Source: Roseomonas fluvialis (GTDB lineage: Bacteria > Pseudomonadota > Alphaproteobacteria > Acetobacterales > Acetobacteraceae). From it: a stretch of DNA of 64,000 nt. This document shows, in pieces, positions 7,772 through 15,583 of the stretch. Numbering within the stretch: the first letter of the stretch is position 1; each line of letters opens with the position of its first letter. The translations under genes were made by a program, and so were the position numbers. The notes beneath the pieces were generated by a model. It saw only the letters and a program-made list of their open reading frames with translations. It had not been told where the DNA came from and ran no database searches. The stretch spans positions 5,417,270-5,481,269 of the forward strand of contig NZ_AP025637.1 of NCBI RefSeq assembly GCF_022846615.1, written 5' to 3'.

Positions 7772-8740
7772 ATGCATCGTCGCGCGTTGCTGATCGCCAC
7801 CGCCGCCATCGCCGCCGCATCGCGCGCTTCCGCGCAGGAAGCCTGGCCGTCGCGGCCCACCACCATCGTCGTGCCCTATGTGCCCGGCGGCCCATCCGAC
7901 ATCCTGGCGCGCACGCTGGCGCAGCAACTGCAGGCGCGGCTTGGGCAGCCCTTCGTGGTGGAAAACCGCACCGGGGCGAATGGTGCGGTGGCTGCACAAT
8001 ACGTGGCACGCCAGGCACCGGACGGTGCGACGCTGTTCGTGGCTGCCAGCGGCATCCTGACCATCAACCCGCTGATGATGCCGCGCATCGGCTATGATTC
8101 GCTGCGCGACTTCACGCCGGTCACCATCGCCATCAGCGCGTCGAACCTGCTGGTGGTGAACCCCTCGGTCCCGGCGAGCACTCTGCCCGAATTGATCGCC
8201 TGGCTGCGCGCCAATCCCGATCGAGCGTCGTATGGCAGTTCGGGCATCGGGTCGTCGGAGCACCTGGGCATGGAGCTGTTCACCCAGCGCACCAATACGC
8301 GCGCGACGCATGTGCCCTACCAGGGCGGCGGTGCGGCGGTGACGGACCTGGTGGGCGGCACGCTGCAGATGGCGCTGCTCAACATGGCGACGGTGCTGCC
8401 GCAGGTGCAGGCGGGGCGGCTGCGCGCCATCGCGATCGGCGGGCGCGCGCGGCATCCGCTGCTGCCGGAGGTACCCACGGTGATGGAGGCCGGTGTGGCG
8501 GATTTCACCTCCGGGTCGTGGCACAGCATCGTGGCCCCGCGCGGCATGGCGGACCCGCTGGCCGAGCGCATCCATGCCGAGGTGACGGCGGCGCTGCGCA
8601 CGCCGGAGGTTGCCCAGCGCCTGGGGGCCACGGGCTTCGCGGTGGAGGCCGGTAGCCGCGCCGAGCTGACCGCGACGATCGAGGGCGAGACGGCGCGCTG
8701 GCGCGACGTGGTCAGCCGTGCGGGGCTGGCGGCGGGGTAG
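7772..8740 (+). CDS. Bug family periplasmic receptor, tct-linked second copy
   Basis: This 322-residue Bug/TctC protein has a twin-arginine leader (MHRRALLIAT, cleavage near ASAQ). The ligand-binding loops are VVPYVPGGPSDI and VVENRTGANGAVAAQ. A GGGAG ribosome site lies 8 bases before the ATG. It lies 50 bases after tctA in the same direction, so it may feed the same TctAB permease with another ligand. It ends 3 bases before the convergent oxidoreductase gene, with no terminator visible. Confidence 0.87.
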   Translation: MHRRALLIATAAIAAASRASAQEAWPSRPTTIVVPYVPGGPSDILARTLAQQLQARLGQPFVVENRTGANGAVAAQYVARQAPDGATLFVAASGILTINPLMMPRIGYDSLRDFTPVTIAISASNLLVVNPSVPASTLPELIAWLRANPDRASYGSSGIGSSEHLGMELFTQRTNTRATHVPYQGGGAAVTDLVGGTLQMALLNMATVLPQVQAGRLRAIAIGGRARHPLLPEVPTVMEAGVADFTSGSWHSIVAPRGMADPLAERIHAEVTAALRTPEVAQRLGATGFAVEAGSRAELTATIEGETARWRDVVSRAGLAAG

Positions 8741-8743
8741 GCG

Positions 8744-9763
8744 TCAGGGCGACTGCGGCACGCCGGTCTGCGCGCTGCGCAGCCAGGCCTCGATCAGCCG
8801 CTGCACCGGCAGGCCGGTGGCGGCGTCGTTCACCGGCACGCGGCGCTGCGCGATGGCGTCGATCACCTCGGCGATCATGGCGCGGTGCGGGCCATGGTCG
8901 AAGGCCATGGGGTCGGCGCCACCGCCGCCGGCGCTGCCGTGGTCGATCACTTCCGGTGCGCGACCCACGATGTGCAGGTCGAGCCGTTCGGCCGCGAGCA
9001 CAGCGCTGCCGCGCGTGCCTGCGATCTCGATGCGCTCCGGGAAGCCGGGGCGCGCGACGGTGGTGGCGTCGATCGCACCGATCGCGCCATTCGCGAAGCG
9101 CAGCGCGGCGGCGGCGATGTCCTCGGTGTCGATGGCGCGCAGGCCCGATGTGCGCGCGAAGCCGGTCACACTGGCGACGGGCCCGGCCAGGTGCAGCAGC
9201 AGGTCGATGCTGTGGATGGCTTGCGTCAGCAGCACGCCGCCGCCGTCGCGCGCCAGCATGCCGCGGCCAGGTGTCGCGAAATAGGCATCGTCGCGCCACC
9301 AGCGGATCGACGCGGAGGCCGAGAGGATCTCGCCCAGCGCGCCATCGTCCAGCGCTGCCTTCAGGCGTTGCGCGGCGGGGCGGAAGCGGTGCTGGAACAC
9401 GACGGCGGCGCGGCGGCCGGCACGCGCGGCGGCCTCCACCAGCGCCTGCGCGCGCGCGGCATCCCATTCGACAGGCTTCTCCACCAGGACGTCGGCACCT
9501 GCGGCGAAGGCCTGTTCGGCCAGCGGCAGGTGCGTGCGCGGCGGGGTGAGCACCAGCACGAGGTCGAGCCCCGGCGCGGCGAGAAGTGCGTCGACCCGCC
9601 CGAAGACCGGCCAGCCCCAGGCGGCGGCGAAGGCGGCACGGCGATCGCCCGAGGGCGCGAAGCCGCCGACCACACGCAGGCGGCCCGCGGCCTCCAGGTC
9701 GCGCAGCGCCAGCGCATGCGGCTTCACCGCCAGGCCGAGGCCAACGATGCCCACGCCGATCAT
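8744..9763 (-). CDS. Gfo/Idh/MocA family oxidoreductase (second)
   Basis: This 339-residue protein has a Rossmann motif (GIVGLGLAVKPHAL), the EKP signature (VLVEKPVEWD, near residue 95) and a QAIHSIDLLLHL helix carrying the catalytic-site histidine. It differs clearly from the copy at 2607-3629, so it is not a recent duplicate. The start overlaps the upstream hydroxyacid dehydrogenase stop by 4 bases (ATGA). Together they form a two-gene dehydrogenase operon opposite a Bug gene, which suggests oxidation of an imported hydroxy or sugar acid. Confidence 0.83.
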   Translation of the reverse strand: MIGVGIVGLGLAVKPHALALRDLEAAGRLRVVGGFAPSGDRRAAFAAAWGWPVFGRVDALLAAPGLDLVLVLTPPRTHLPLAEQAFAAGADVLVEKPVEWDAARAQALVEAAARAGRRAAVVFQHRFRPAAQRLKAALDDGALGEILSASASIRWWRDDAYFATPGRGMLARDGGGVLLTQAIHSIDLLLHLAGPVASVTGFARTSGLRAIDTEDIAAAALRFANGAIGAIDATTVARPGFPERIEIAGTRGSAVLAAERLDLHIVGRAPEVIDHGSAGGGGADPMAFDHGPHRAMIAEVIDAIAQRRVPVNDAATGLPVQRLIEAWLRSAQTGVPQSP

Positions 9764-10761
9764 GTCGTGGGCACGCCGATGCGTGCGAGGCGATGGGCGG
9801 CGGCGGCGTTCACCGCGTTGTCGGGCAATTCGCCGCGCGCGAGCGCCGCCACCTGGCGCACCGTGTCCATTGCCTGGTGCTCCATGGCCTCCGGCGTTTG
9901 GCCGGCGATATGCGGCGCCGCCAGCACGTCCGGCCGGCGTGCGAGGAAGGCCGAGGGCCGCTGGTCCTGGGCGCGACCTACGTCCATCGCGGCGCCGGCG
10001 AGCTGCCCACTGTCGAGGGCTGCTTCCAGCGCGCGTTCGTCCACCAGCTCCCCGCGCGAGAGGTTGATGAAGCGCGCGCCGCGCTTCATGCGCGCGAAAG
10101 CCGTGGCGTCGAACAGGTCGCGCGTCTCGGGGATGGAAATGGCCAGGCAGACGACGATGTCCGACGCGGCCAGCAGCGCCGCGAAATCGAGCTTCGTGAT
10201 GCGCGGATCCTCGACAGCCGCATGCGGGTCGCTCACCAGCACGCGCATGCCGAGTGCGAGCGCCACCTCGGCAAGGCGCCGCCCGATGCGGCCGTATCCG
10301 ACGATGCCGAGCGTGGAGGCCGAGAGTTGCAGGCCCATCCGACCCTGCGGTTCCTCGCCCCGCCGATAGGCGGCGGCATAGCCCGACAGGTCGCGCGCCA
10401 GGTCCACCATGAAGCCGAGCCCGACCTCGGTCACGCTGTCCACGAAGCCTGGCGTGGCACGGGTGATCAGCACGCCGGCGGCGCTGGCGGCCGGCACATC
10501 GATCGTGCTGATGTCGACCGCGACGCGCAGGAAGGCGACCAGGTCCGGGGCGGCGCCAAAGGTCTGGTCCGTGCCGGGCGTGGCGCGGTCCGCCACGATC
10601 GCCTGGCAGCCGCGCGCCGCCTCCGCCAGCGCGGCGCCGGACAGCACTGCATCGCCCGGGTTGCGCACCACCTCCGCGTGCTGGCGCAAGGCCGCGAGCG
10701 CGCGTTCGCCGTAGTAGCCGGCGAACATCTCCGGCGTATGCGCCAGGAACACCTTGAGCAT
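9760..10761 (-). CDS. D-2-hydroxyacid dehydrogenase family protein, variant active site
   Basis: This 333-residue protein has the NAD-binding motif GYGRIGRRLAE (about residues 148-158), the substrate-binding Arg in NLSRGELVDE and the catalytic His in APHIAGQT. At the position of the usual catalytic Glu (TEP in SerA), 29 residues after the Arg, the sequence reads AQD within DVGRAQDQRPS. The normal acid is therefore shifted or replaced. A GGAGGA ribosome site precedes the ATG. It heads an operon with the second Gfo/Idh/MocA gene and is divergent from a Bug gene. The substrate is unknown. Confidence 0.83.
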   Translation of the reverse strand: MLKVFLAHTPEMFAGYYGERALAALRQHAEVVRNPGDAVLSGAALAEAARGCQAIVADRATPGTDQTFGAAPDLVAFLRVAVDISTIDVPAASAAGVLITRATPGFVDSVTEVGLGFMVDLARDLSGYAAAYRRGEEPQGRMGLQLSASTLGIVGYGRIGRRLAEVALALGMRVLVSDPHAAVEDPRITKLDFAALLAASDIVVCLAISIPETRDLFDATAFARMKRGARFINLSRGELVDERALEAALDSGQLAGAAMDVGRAQDQRPSAFLARRPDVLAAPHIAGQTPEAMEHQAMDTVRQVAALARGELPDNAVNAAAAHRLARIGVPTT

Positions 10762-10839
10762 GGTCGCGTCCTCCCCGATTTCGCGGGAGCCTATCGTGGT
10801 GTGTTCGTAAAGTCTTTGCAGAACCGCGCACGCGCCGGT

Positions 10840-10858
10840 TGAAGGCTTTACGCCTTCA
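10840..10858. promoter_or_regulatory. Inverted repeat between divergent dehydrogenase and Bug genes
   Basis: TGAAGGC (10840-10846) and GCCTTCA (10852-10858) form a perfect 7-bp inverted repeat around TTTAC. They lie in the 175-base gap between two divergent genes, 79 bases upstream of the dehydrogenase and 79 bases upstream of the Bug gene. The central position suggests a shared operator. No regulator gene is adjacent and no clear -35/-10 pair was found. Confidence 0.4.
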
Positions 10859-10936
10859 CGCGCGCCGCGCGTGTTTACCCCTGCCGCAACAGCGCATTCA
10901 TCGGCATGTGAGCGGCCCGTTCCTGAGGAGGACCGC

Positions 10937-11896
10937 ATGACGCTGCTGACCCGTCGCGCCGCGCTCGGCGCCCTGGCCGCCACCCCCTTCGCCGCGCCGG
11001 CGATCGCGACGCCGTGGCGACCGGACCGGCCGGTCGAATTCGTGGTGGGTTTCGCGGCCGGCGGCGGCACGGACATCGTGGCGCGGCTGTTCGCGCGGCA
11101 CCTGGAACCGCGGCTCGGCCAGCCGGTCACGGTGGTGAACCGCCCGGGGGCGTCGTCGGAGATCGCGCTGACCTATGTGTCGCGCGCGCGGCCGGACGGG
11201 CATGTTATCGGCCTGACCAACATGCCGTCCTTCGTGACCGTGCCGGTCGAGCGCCGCGCGCAGTACACGCTCGATTCCTTCGCCTTCGTCGGTAACATCA
11301 TGACCGACGCGACCGGGCTGATGGTGAAGGCCGACGGTCCGTTCCGCAGCCTCGAGGACCTGGTCCGCGCCGGTCGCGAGCGGCCCGAGCAGATCGTGGT
11401 CTCGACCTCCGGCATCGGCACCGACGACCACCTGCTGATGGTGATGCTGGAACAGCAGACCGGCGCGCGCTTCACGCTGGTGCATTTCAACGGCGCGCCG
11501 CAGCAGCGCACCGCGCTGATGGGTGGTCAGGTGCAGGCGAACACCGTGTCGATCGGCGAATACGCGCCGGCGCCGGACGGCATGCGCTTCATCGCCCATG
11601 GCGGCGCCGAGCGCAGCCGCTTCGCGCCCGAGACCCCGACCATGAAATCGATGGGCCTCGAGATCGAGATGTATTCCGAGCGCGGCATCGTGATGCCCGC
11701 CAGCACGCCACCGGCCATCCTGGAACGGATGCGTGAGGCCGCGCGCGAGGCGGCCGCTGACCCGGCGACGCGCGCGACTTTCGAGGCGCAGTTCATCGAG
11801 CCGAACTACGAACCCGGCCCGGTTTGGGAAGGGCGGATGCGCCGCGTGCAGGGCACCTACGCCGACCTGTGGCGGCGCACGCCCTGGCGGGCGTAG
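10937..11896 (+). CDS. Bug family periplasmic receptor (third)
   Basis: This 319-residue Bug/TctC-type receptor has the leader MTLLTRRAALGAL (twin arginine) and a likely cleavage after AIA. It shows the loops VVGFAAGGGTDIVAR and VVNRPGASSEIA. The start has a strong GAGGAGGA ribosome site 5 bases upstream. There are no permease genes next to it, so it must use a TctAB pair encoded elsewhere or the one at 5.7-7.7 kb. It is divergent from the hydroxyacid dehydrogenase operon, a frequent pairing for Bug genes. The stop is followed at once by a T-run and the dispersed 3'-end repeat. Confidence 0.87.
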   Translation: MTLLTRRAALGALAATPFAAPAIATPWRPDRPVEFVVGFAAGGGTDIVARLFARHLEPRLGQPVTVVNRPGASSEIALTYVSRARPDGHVIGLTNMPSFVTVPVERRAQYTLDSFAFVGNIMTDATGLMVKADGPFRSLEDLVRAGRERPEQIVVSTSGIGTDDHLLMVMLEQQTGARFTLVHFNGAPQQRTALMGGQVQANTVSIGEYAPAPDGMRFIAHGGAERSRFAPETPTMKSMGLEIEMYSERGIVMPASTPPAILERMREAAREAAADPATRATFEAQFIEPNYEPGPVWEGRMRRVQGTYADLWRRTPWRA

Positions 11897-11897
11897 C

Positions 11898-12033
11898 TTT
11901 TTTCGCCCTCGAACGCCGGGCGCCGGCATCCGCCGGCTTGGCTTCGCGCCACGCACTGGTGCGCCGGGCGCGACTGAGGGTCTGGGCGCGGTCGAGCCTT
12001 GCGCTCCCGGATCGCGGCGGGGCCGCGATCCGC
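11898..12033 (+). repeat. Dispersed 3'-end repeat, copy A
   Basis: It begins with six T (11898-11903) directly after the Bug stop. It then shows GCCGGGCGCCGGC, CGCCGGCTTGG and GGGCGCGGTCGAGCC, and ends with a 9-bp perfect hairpin GGATCGCGG-CGGGG-CCGCGATCC (12009-12031). The same block order recurs at 12050-12169, 19574-19690, 32688-32816, 47796-47888 and 54611-54730. It lies in the orientation of the gene it follows. A terminator or 3'-end role is inferred. Confidence 0.75.
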
Positions 12034-12049
12034 AGTTTTCGCCTTCTAA

Positions 12050-12169
12050 CGATGGTCGCCGGCATGCGCCGGCTTGGCTTGCGCGCCGTGCAATGGCGCG
12101 CCCGGCGCGACTGACGTGCCGGGTGCGGTCGCGCCGTGCGCTACCGGATCGCGGCCCGCCGCGATCCGA
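12050..12169 (+). repeat. Dispersed 3'-end repeat, copy B (tandem)
   Basis: This is a direct second copy of the preceding element. It has CGCCGGCATGCGCCGGCTTGG, then the GGCGCGCC pair around CGTGCAAT, GTGCGGTCGCGCCGTGCG, and a terminal hairpin GGATCGCGG-CCCG-CCGCGATCC (12146-12167). The stem is identical to copy A but the loop differs. It ends 6 bases before the convergent DUF2585 stop. Confidence 0.72.
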
Positions 12170-12175
12170 TGGGCG

Positions 12176-12751
12176 TCATCGTCCGCTCGGCGCGCCCTGC
12201 ATCTGCCACTCGCGCAGCGCCTCCAGCGGCCAGACCAGCATGATCACGTTCATCAGCAGGTTGTCGCGGATCATCCAAGCCGCCAGCGCCTCCATGCCCA
12301 GCACGATCAGCACCGAGGCCAGCACCGGCAGGCGCGCGGCCAGGAAGAACCCCACCAGCATCGAAACGCCATCGCCGAAGGAATTCACGATACTGTCGCC
12401 GTGGTAGTCAAGCGACGCCGTCACCTCGCGATACCGGTCGATGATGAGGGACGTGTTCTCCACCACCTCCCACGCGCCTTCCAGTAGCAACGCCGCCACG
12501 GCGCGCCAGGCGACACTCCAGCGCGGCGCCACGAAGCGCAGCGCGGCGTAGAAAATGAAACCGTGCGCGATGTGCGACAGTGTGTACCAGTCCGTCAGGT
12601 GCTGCGAATTTCCCGATGACCACACATCGCCATGCCACAGCGAGACATAGCCGCAGGAGCAGATCCAGATCCGCCCGATGGCATGCTGGATCAGCGCCAC
12701 CGCGGCCAGGATCGCCGCCATCGCCGCCCAGGGCACCCATCGCGCGCTCAT
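12176..12751 (-). CDS. DUF2585 (UPF0314) family membrane protein
   Basis: This 191-residue integral membrane protein has about five hydrophobic segments. Recognisable family features are GDVWSSGNSQHLTDWYT and the conserved EGAWEVVENTSLIIDRYRE stretch, and DYHGDSIVNSFGD. The family is widespread in alphaproteobacteria with no known function. The start overlaps the benE stop by 4 bases (ATGA), so it is the last gene of the lutB-to-DUF2585 chain. Its 3' end faces the tandem repeat elements. Confidence 0.82.
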   Translation of the reverse strand: MSARWVPWAAMAAILAAVALIQHAIGRIWICSCGYVSLWHGDVWSSGNSQHLTDWYTLSHIAHGFIFYAALRFVAPRWSVAWRAVAALLLEGAWEVVENTSLIIDRYREVTASLDYHGDSIVNSFGDGVSMLVGFFLAARLPVLASVLIVLGMEALAAWMIRDNLLMNVIMLVWPLEALREWQMQGAPSGR

Positions 12752-13881
12752 GCCCGCCACCGCGCCAGCGCCATCATCGCCCCCCCTGCCAACAGGCCCC
12801 AGAACGCGCCACCGATGCCGAGGAACGCTACGCCGGACGCGCTGACTACGAAGCATACCAGCGCTGCCTCGCGGGCCTGCGGCGCCTGCACAGCGCCGAG
12901 CATCGCGCCCCCGAAGGGCCCCAGCAACGCAAGCCCCGCCACCGCCTGGATCAGCACCGGCGGCGCGGCGGCCACGAAGGCCGTCACCGCACCCGCCAGC
13001 AGGCCGAACACCACATAAACGGCGCCCGCCACCACCGCCGCGACCCAGCGCCGCGCGGGGTCCGGCCCGGCGCCCTCGCCGGCGCACAAGGCGGCGGTGA
13101 TCGCCGCCAGGTTCACCGCATGGCTGCCGAACGGCGCGGCGGCCAGGCTGAACAGCCCGGTGGTGGTGAACAGGGGGCCGGCCTCCGGCCGGTAGCCATT
13201 CGCCGATAGCACCGCCAGGCCCGGTATGTTCTGCGACGCCATGGTCACGATGAACAGCGGCAGCGCGATGCCGGTGATGGCGCTGAAGGTCAGCGTGGGC
13301 AGCACGAACTCCGGCTGCGGCAGCCAGCCCGTCGTGGGCAGGGGCGCGGTGGCCGCGATCACGCCGACCGCGACCGCCACCGCCGCCGGGACCGCCAGCA
13401 GCCGGTTGATCCGCGCCACGACCGCCCAGGCCAGCACGATCGCAAGGCCCGCCACCGGCTGTTCCGCCACCGCGCGCACCGGGGCCAGGCACAGCACGAA
13501 CAGGATGCCCGCCAGCATGGCGTTCGCGAGCGGAGCCGGGATCGCTGCCACTGCGCGCCCAAGCGGCTTCCATAGCCCCGCCACCGTCAGCAGCACGCCA
13601 CAGACCATGAACGCGCCGACCGCCTCCGAGAAGCCGCCCGCGGGTGCCGCGGTGGCCGCCAGCAGCGCCGCGCCCGGTGTGGACCAGGCGACGCTGATGG
13701 GCAGCCGCAGCCTTAGAGACAACACCATGCCCGCGAGGCCCATCGCGACCGACAGCGCCATCAGTCCCGACGCCGCCTGCGACGGGTTCGCGCCCACCGC
13801 CACCAGCCCCTGCAGCACCACCGCGAAGGAGGAGGCGAAGCCCACGAAGCCCGCGAGCAATCCGGCCGAGACCGCCTGCAT
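12748..13881 (-). CDS. BenE family transporter (benzoate/H+ symporter-like)
   Basis: This 377-residue protein is almost entirely hydrophobic, with 11-12 predicted spans. The family pattern is visible in ISVAWSTPGAALLA (about 61-74) and in SQNIPGLAVLSANGY and APFGSHAVNLAAITAA further on. BenE proteins import benzoate with protons, but many homologs are uncharacterised. No aromatic-degradation gene is next to it, so the substrate is open. TGATG coupling links it to the upstream regulator gene and ATGA to the downstream DUF2585 gene. Confidence 0.83.
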   Translation of the reverse strand: MQAVSAGLLAGFVGFASSFAVVLQGLVAVGANPSQAASGLMALSVAMGLAGMVLSLRLRLPISVAWSTPGAALLAATAAPAGGFSEAVGAFMVCGVLLTVAGLWKPLGRAVAAIPAPLANAMLAGILFVLCLAPVRAVAEQPVAGLAIVLAWAVVARINRLLAVPAAVAVAVGVIAATAPLPTTGWLPQPEFVLPTLTFSAITGIALPLFIVTMASQNIPGLAVLSANGYRPEAGPLFTTTGLFSLAAAPFGSHAVNLAAITAALCAGEGAGPDPARRWVAAVVAGAVYVVFGLLAGAVTAFVAAAPPVLIQAVAGLALLGPFGGAMLGAVQAPQAREAALVCFVVSASGVAFLGIGGAFWGLLAGGAMMALARWRA

Positions 13882-14249
13882 CAGCGCCTGGCCTTTGGCA
13901 GCCGGTCGAGCACGGCGGCGATCTGCGCGGCGGCGGCCGGTGTCACGTGGCGGATCTCGCGCGCCAGGCGGTTCGCGAGTTCCGTGACCTCCGGCGCCAG
14001 GCCTGCGGTGTCGAGCACGGCGCGCGGGTGGGATTCGCGCGCGAGGCGGTTGAGGTCCTCGGCATCGTCCCAGATCAGGCCGAAATACTCGTTCACCTGA
14101 TGCACCAGCCCGGCCGAGGGTCGCCCGCGGCGGCCGTGCTCCAGCGCCGAGAGATAGGCGGCGGAGACCTGCAGCGCCGCCGCCAGGTCCTTCAGCGTGA
14201 CGCCGCGCTGGGTGCGGAGTTCGCGCAGGCGGGCGCCGAAGGGCGTCAT
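13881..14249 (-). CDS. XRE family helix-turn-helix regulator
   Basis: This is a 122-residue protein. Residues 5-60 form an XRE/Cro domain (LRELRTQRGVTLKDLAAALQ, then VSAAYLSALEHGRRGRPS), and the rest is helical with no sensor motif. It binds DNA and probably acts as a local or metabolic repressor. The ATG overlaps the smr stop by 4 bases, and its stop overlaps benE by 1 base. Smr followed by XRE is a frequent alphaproteobacterial gene pair. The target operator cannot be identified. Confidence 0.83.
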   Translation of the reverse strand: MTPFGARLRELRTQRGVTLKDLAAALQVSAAYLSALEHGRRGRPSAGLVHQVNEYFGLIWDDAEDLNRLARESHPRAVLDTAGLAPEVTELANRLAREIRHVTPAAAAQIAAVLDRLPKARR

Positions 14250-14773
14250 TTGCGCCGGCGCAGCAGCAGGTGCACCGCCCCGGTGTTGGCGCTGTGCGGA
14301 TGCGCTGCCCCCAGCAGGATGCGCCGCAGGTCGGGCGCGTTCAGCCAATGCGGCAATTCGCGGCGCAGCACGCCGCCCTCGGGCGAGGAACCGCGGCCGG
14401 TGATGACGGCCACGCAGCGCAGACCATCGGCGTAGGCATCGGCGAGGAAGGCGTGGACGGCGGCATGCGCGTCCTGCGCGCGGCGGCCGTGCAGGTCGAT
14501 GCTGCGCTCGGGCCGGATGCGCCCGCGCCGCAGGTCGCGCCAGCGGCGGTCGTCGAGGCCGGAGGGCGGCGTGTTCACGGCGATGTCGGGCGGTGACCAG
14601 CGCGGCGCGGGCGTAGGCGCGGCCGGCGGCGGTGGGTTGACCGCAACCGGCACGGGCGGGGCCGGCGGCGCGGGCGGGAGTTCGCGGCCAGGCAGCGGCG
14701 CAACCTCGGCGGCATAGGCGCGCCAGAGGGCGCGGTCGGCCTCGGTCAGGCCGCGGAGGCGGCGGCGGGTCAT
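14246..14773 (-). CDS. Smr (MutS2-type) domain protein
   Basis: This is a 175-residue protein. A proline-rich linker covers residues 28-65. The C-terminal Smr domain has the SIDLHG motif (about 91-96), VITGRGSSPEGG (about 123-134) and the late AHPHSANTGAVHLLLRR segment. Smr domains bind and can nick nucleic acids. The full-length MutS2 ATPase part is absent, as in other stand-alone Smr proteins. It is coupled by ATGA to lutC upstream and to xre downstream. Confidence 0.87.
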   Translation of the reverse strand: MTRRRLRGLTEADRALWRAYAAEVAPLPGRELPPAPPAPPVPVAVNPPPPAAPTPAPRWSPPDIAVNTPPSGLDDRRWRDLRRGRIRPERSIDLHGRRAQDAHAAVHAFLADAYADGLRCVAVITGRGSSPEGGVLRRELPHWLNAPDLRRILLGAAHPHSANTGAVHLLLRRRK

Positions 14774-15579
14774 GCCTCCGGCGGGGTCGTGGAGCCGGCA
14801 CCGCCCCTCGCGCGCCGCGGCCGGGCGGGCTTCGCTGCGGCGCCGTCGTGGGTCTCGGCCGGCGCTTCCGGCGGCGACCCCTCGGGCGCCTGCGCTTCGT
14901 CATCCAGCAGCACGATGTGCAGCCGGCGTGGGCCATGGGCGCCGAGCTCCAGCGTCTGCTCGATATCCGCGCTGCGCGACGGGCCGGTCACCAGCATGAC
15001 GTTGCGCGGCATGAATCCGCCCGTGGTGGTGTCGGTGCGTTCGCGGCGCAGGATGTCCCAGGCTTCCTCGTAGGCGCCGACCACGCGGCTGGCGCGCAGC
15101 ACGACGATCTCGGTCTCCGCCAGCAGGTTCAGCGTGGTGGGCCGCGTGGCGTCGGAGGGCAGCATCAGCGTGCCGGTCTCTGCGATGGCGGCGTAGCCGT
15201 GCTGCACCGAGACGGCGTCGGACGGATCGGCGCGGCGCGCCTCGAAGCGCAGCAGCGGGCGGTCGGACCACGGGAGTGCAGCCAGGTCCGGATGCGGTGC
15301 CAGCACGAAGCGCGGCTCCAGGTTCTGCTGCGCGAGGTAATCGGCGATGGCGGCGGGAATCTCCGCGGCATCGGTCACGCGCGCGACGGTGCCGAATTCC
15401 TTCTCAACGTTGCGGACGAACAGCGCGAGCTGTTCGGGCCGCGGCACGCGCGAACGTGCCGGGATCAGGTGGCGCGGATGGGTCGCGAGCCGTCCATCCA
15501 GCATGGCGCGCTGGTCGGCCGGCAGCGGGCCGCGCTTCAGGCCGCGGCGGATGGCGCCGAGGATGGCGTCCTTGGTCAT
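14770..15579 (-). CDS. lutC: LUD domain protein LutC (lactate utilization)
   Basis: This 269-residue protein has the LUD domain core GYAAIAETGTLML and the late NVMLVTGPSRSADIEQTLELGAHGP motif (written here in two parts of one strand-helix). LutC forms part of the LutABC L-lactate oxidation complex. A low-complexity, Ala/Pro/Arg-rich tail of about 45 residues follows the domain and is unusual. The gene starts 4 bases after lutB and overlaps smr by 4 bases. The lutA gene is separate, at 18.5-19.4 kb. Confidence 0.85.
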   Translation of the reverse strand: MTKDAILGAIRRGLKRGPLPADQRAMLDGRLATHPRHLIPARSRVPRPEQLALFVRNVEKEFGTVARVTDAAEIPAAIADYLAQQNLEPRFVLAPHPDLAALPWSDRPLLRFEARRADPSDAVSVQHGYAAIAETGTLMLPSDATRPTTLNLLAETEIVVLRASRVVGAYEEAWDILRRERTDTTTGGFMPRNVMLVTGPSRSADIEQTLELGAHGPRRLHIVLLDDEAQAPEGSPPEAPAETHDGAAAKPARPRRARGGAGSTTPPEA

Positions 15580-15583
15580 GCGA

